A DNA stretch of 64,000 nucleotides from Sporothrix humicola (taxonomy: Eukaryota > Ascomycota > Sordariomycetes > Ophiostomatales > Ophiostomataceae): contig WNYE01000076.1 of NCBI GenBank assembly GCA_021396245.1, positions 124,001 to 188,000 on the forward strand. The letters are read 5' to 3'. The position numbers were made by a program, and so were the translations under genes. The notes under the pieces are model-generated. The model searched no databases and was not told the origin of the DNA. It saw only the letters and a program-made list of their open reading frames with translations. Shown piece after piece: positions 62,304 through 64,000 of this stretch (position 1 is the stretch's first letter; each line of letters starts with the position of its first letter).

Positions 62304-63927
62304 CTATACCTTATACCGTACCATGCCCACTTCCTCGTCGCCTGCGTTGGATGACGACAGAGTCTGGTCGATCAATCTGAGCTTGTGATCTTGTACCCAT
62401 TGGACGTACTACGATACGAGGGCGTCAGCATGAACTATTATAGGCGATCACGGAGAGGTGGATGAGGAGACAAAAATGACATACATTCTCGATCGAGTCA
62501 CGGACGATGTATCGAACGACTTCCACGTCACGTTTCTGCCCGATCCGATGAATTCGGCTGATTGCCTGTTCTTCCGCCATGGGGTTCCAGTGCGGCTCAA
62601 CAATGTGTACCGAATTGGCGGCAGTGAGGTCGATTCTAAAAAGCTAAATATTAGTACACACCGAATCAAGGAAACCCGCAGCTTAAAAAATAAAATAAAA
62701 ATAAAACCCACCCTTCGCCGGCAGCTCCTGTGCTTGCCAGCACGACAGTGCACGCAGGATCATTGCCGAACCGGTCGAGAGCTTTAGCGCGCTGCGAGAG
62801 CGTGGACCGCCCGTCGATGCGACAAAAGTCCATGCCCTTGTCGCGGAGAGCAGCCGCAATAAGGTCGAGCATCTTGGTCCAGAAACTAAACACCACACTG
62901 ATTTTGTGAAAAGATGAGCATACTATACGAACTGTGCTTATTTCTCTTTTGCACCTCAAAACGTACCATTTATTTGGCCTCGTTTCGCTAGTAGAAGGTC
63001 GTTTTAACCCCTCGGTGAGGTTTTGAAGAAGTGCGCGCAGCTTGGACGACGGTGGATACTGCGGCTTCAGAGGCCGTGCGATGGGGAGTTCGATTGGTGG
63101 CGTGGCCGCATCGTTGGCGCCGCCTGGGCAGGATGGCGGCCGCTGTCCTAGTCCTAGCTTTGCTGTTTCGCCACACTTGGGACACGACGGCTGACTCTCG
63201 GACGTCTGCGTGCTCGTCAGGCTGCAGCTCTCGCACAGGACGTGGCCGCAAGCGAGCTCTTCCTCGACAGCGGGGCCAACCGTGTCGGCATCTTCGATCT
63301 CAGAGTCGCACGCGGCGCAGTGCCGGAGCCCCGCCTCCTTTTCGAACATCGACCATGAGAGCAAGGCCGGATCGCGGTTGCGCCATGCTTGTATTGCTAA
63401 TGCCGGCAGAAGGGCCTCGCCGTGGTCGCAGACCAGGCGTAGCATCGAAATCAGAGCTAGGATGTTGGTAGAAGCACCAGCACCAGCCTGCTTCTTGTCG
63501 GTGTAGGCCTTGGGTGCCGTCGTTGGCTTCATCCTCGTCGTCGTGGCAACAAAGGCAAATCGCTGTAAAAAGTCGTAGAGACCGCGGTCTCCAGGGGCCA
63601 TCTCAACCGATTCGATGCGTTCCCGTTTTGTCGGCAGGTTGAGCGTCGAAGCGTGGCCGGCTATGGTTCTCCGCAGACAAGTCGCTGCCACGACGGCGCG
63701 GAGCCGAGCCAGGCTGTCTGCCGCCTTGGCGTTTACGGGCCCCGAGATGTATGTTTTAAAGGCGTCTGTGGACTGCCAGAAGGGGGGCACCCGGACAAAC
63801 TTGAGAAGGGCACCAAAGTCCTCAAGGCGGTTTTGGACGGGCGTTCCTGTGAGACACCAGCGGCAATGGGCGCGGACTGCGCAGACGTCGCCAAACACCT
63901 GTGTTTCGTGGTTCCGGATCTTGTGGG
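62304..63927 (-). CDS. SNF2-family ATPase with RING finger, 3' part (5' end beyond window)
   Basis: Exons inside the window: 63927-62967, 62897-62712, 62635-62485 and 62408-62304; about 467 residues, all phases consistent. The first visible exon begins AHKIRNHE (the end of the DEAH box is split by an intron that leaves the window), then RWCLTGTPVQNRLEDFGALL (motif III). A RING-type cluster follows (HCAACDSEI, CGHVLCESC, CPKCGE). The helicase C domain has KMLDLIAAAL, then RIDGRSTLSQRAKALDRF, GIDLTAANSVHIVEPHWNPM and EEQAISRIHRIGQKRDV (motifs IV-VI). The RING between the two lobes is typical of the Rad5/Rad16-like subgroup. Chromatin remodelling or ubiquitin-linked repair is likely. Confidence 0.9.
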
Positions 63928-64000
63928 CTGGGATTATTATGGTGAATATTCATTTCTGCAAGGGAGCAAAGAACAAAAACGAAAAGAACAAAAAGAACAA
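63928..64000 (-). other. Intron of the SNF2 gene at the right edge
   Basis: The acceptor is the CCCAG read on the minus strand just before the exon at 63927. The rest is T-rich on the coding strand. The donor lies outside the window. Confidence 0.6.

Noticed and set aside
1..64000. tRNA, rRNA, CRISPR, intact transposon
   Set aside because: No cloverleaf-compatible A/B boxes, no regular spaced repeats and no transposase or reverse-transcriptase frame were found by reading; small RNA genes could still be missed.

Overview
This window is nuclear DNA of a filamentous ascomycete, most likely a Sordariomycete. The support is short GT-AG introns of about 50-95 bp, Zn2Cys6 regulators, a HET-domain protein, a patatin/NB-ARC/TPR NLR, and MFS, GMC and DyP families. 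I cannot name the species. Coding regions are GC-richer than the spacers, which carry poly-A/T runs. No tRNA, rRNA, CRISPR array or intact transposon was recognised.

Layout. 1-1462: 5' part of a HET-domain gene running off the left edge. 2.5-6.0 kb: three related small secreted proteins. 6.25-13.8 kb: a redox block (GMC oxidoreductase, catalase, DyP peroxidase). 14.4-17.2 kb: an F-box-like gene whose frame continues past its TAG. 17.9-26.7 kb: a fungal regulator divergent from an Old Yellow Enzyme, a hypothetical protein, an APH-type kinase, and a Zn2Cys6 regulator divergent from an opsin-related membrane protein, with a repeated promoter motif between them. 27.1-36.0 kb: a probable catabolic cluster of Zn2Cys6 factor, class II aldolase-like protein, ACS-type transporter, Baeyer-Villiger-type monooxygenase and isochorismatase-like hydrolase. 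An exact 10-mer (TCGGGTGGGA or its complement) recurs in the promoters of the factor, the transporter/monooxygenase pair and the hydrolase. 36.5-39.9 kb: a DUF2235 hydrolase and a hypothetical protein. 42.2-45.9 kb: the NLR, whose TPR array contains a 100-N assembly gap. 47.1-50.9 kb: a sugar transporter and an SGNH esterase.

51-62 kb is the most unusual part: gene-poor DNA holding a mostly head-to-tail (minus strand) array of a gene family I do not recognise. Three to four copies look intact with conserved intron positions. Others are fragments or relics, and a further fragment lies just upstream of the NLR. After this come a secreted Ser-rich protein (58.4-59.3 kb) and the 3' part of a SNF2/RING ATPase leaving the right edge.

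The HET gene and the NLR belong to families used in fungal non-self recognition. The decaying gene array beside the NLR suggests a rapidly evolving locus; any functional link is inference.
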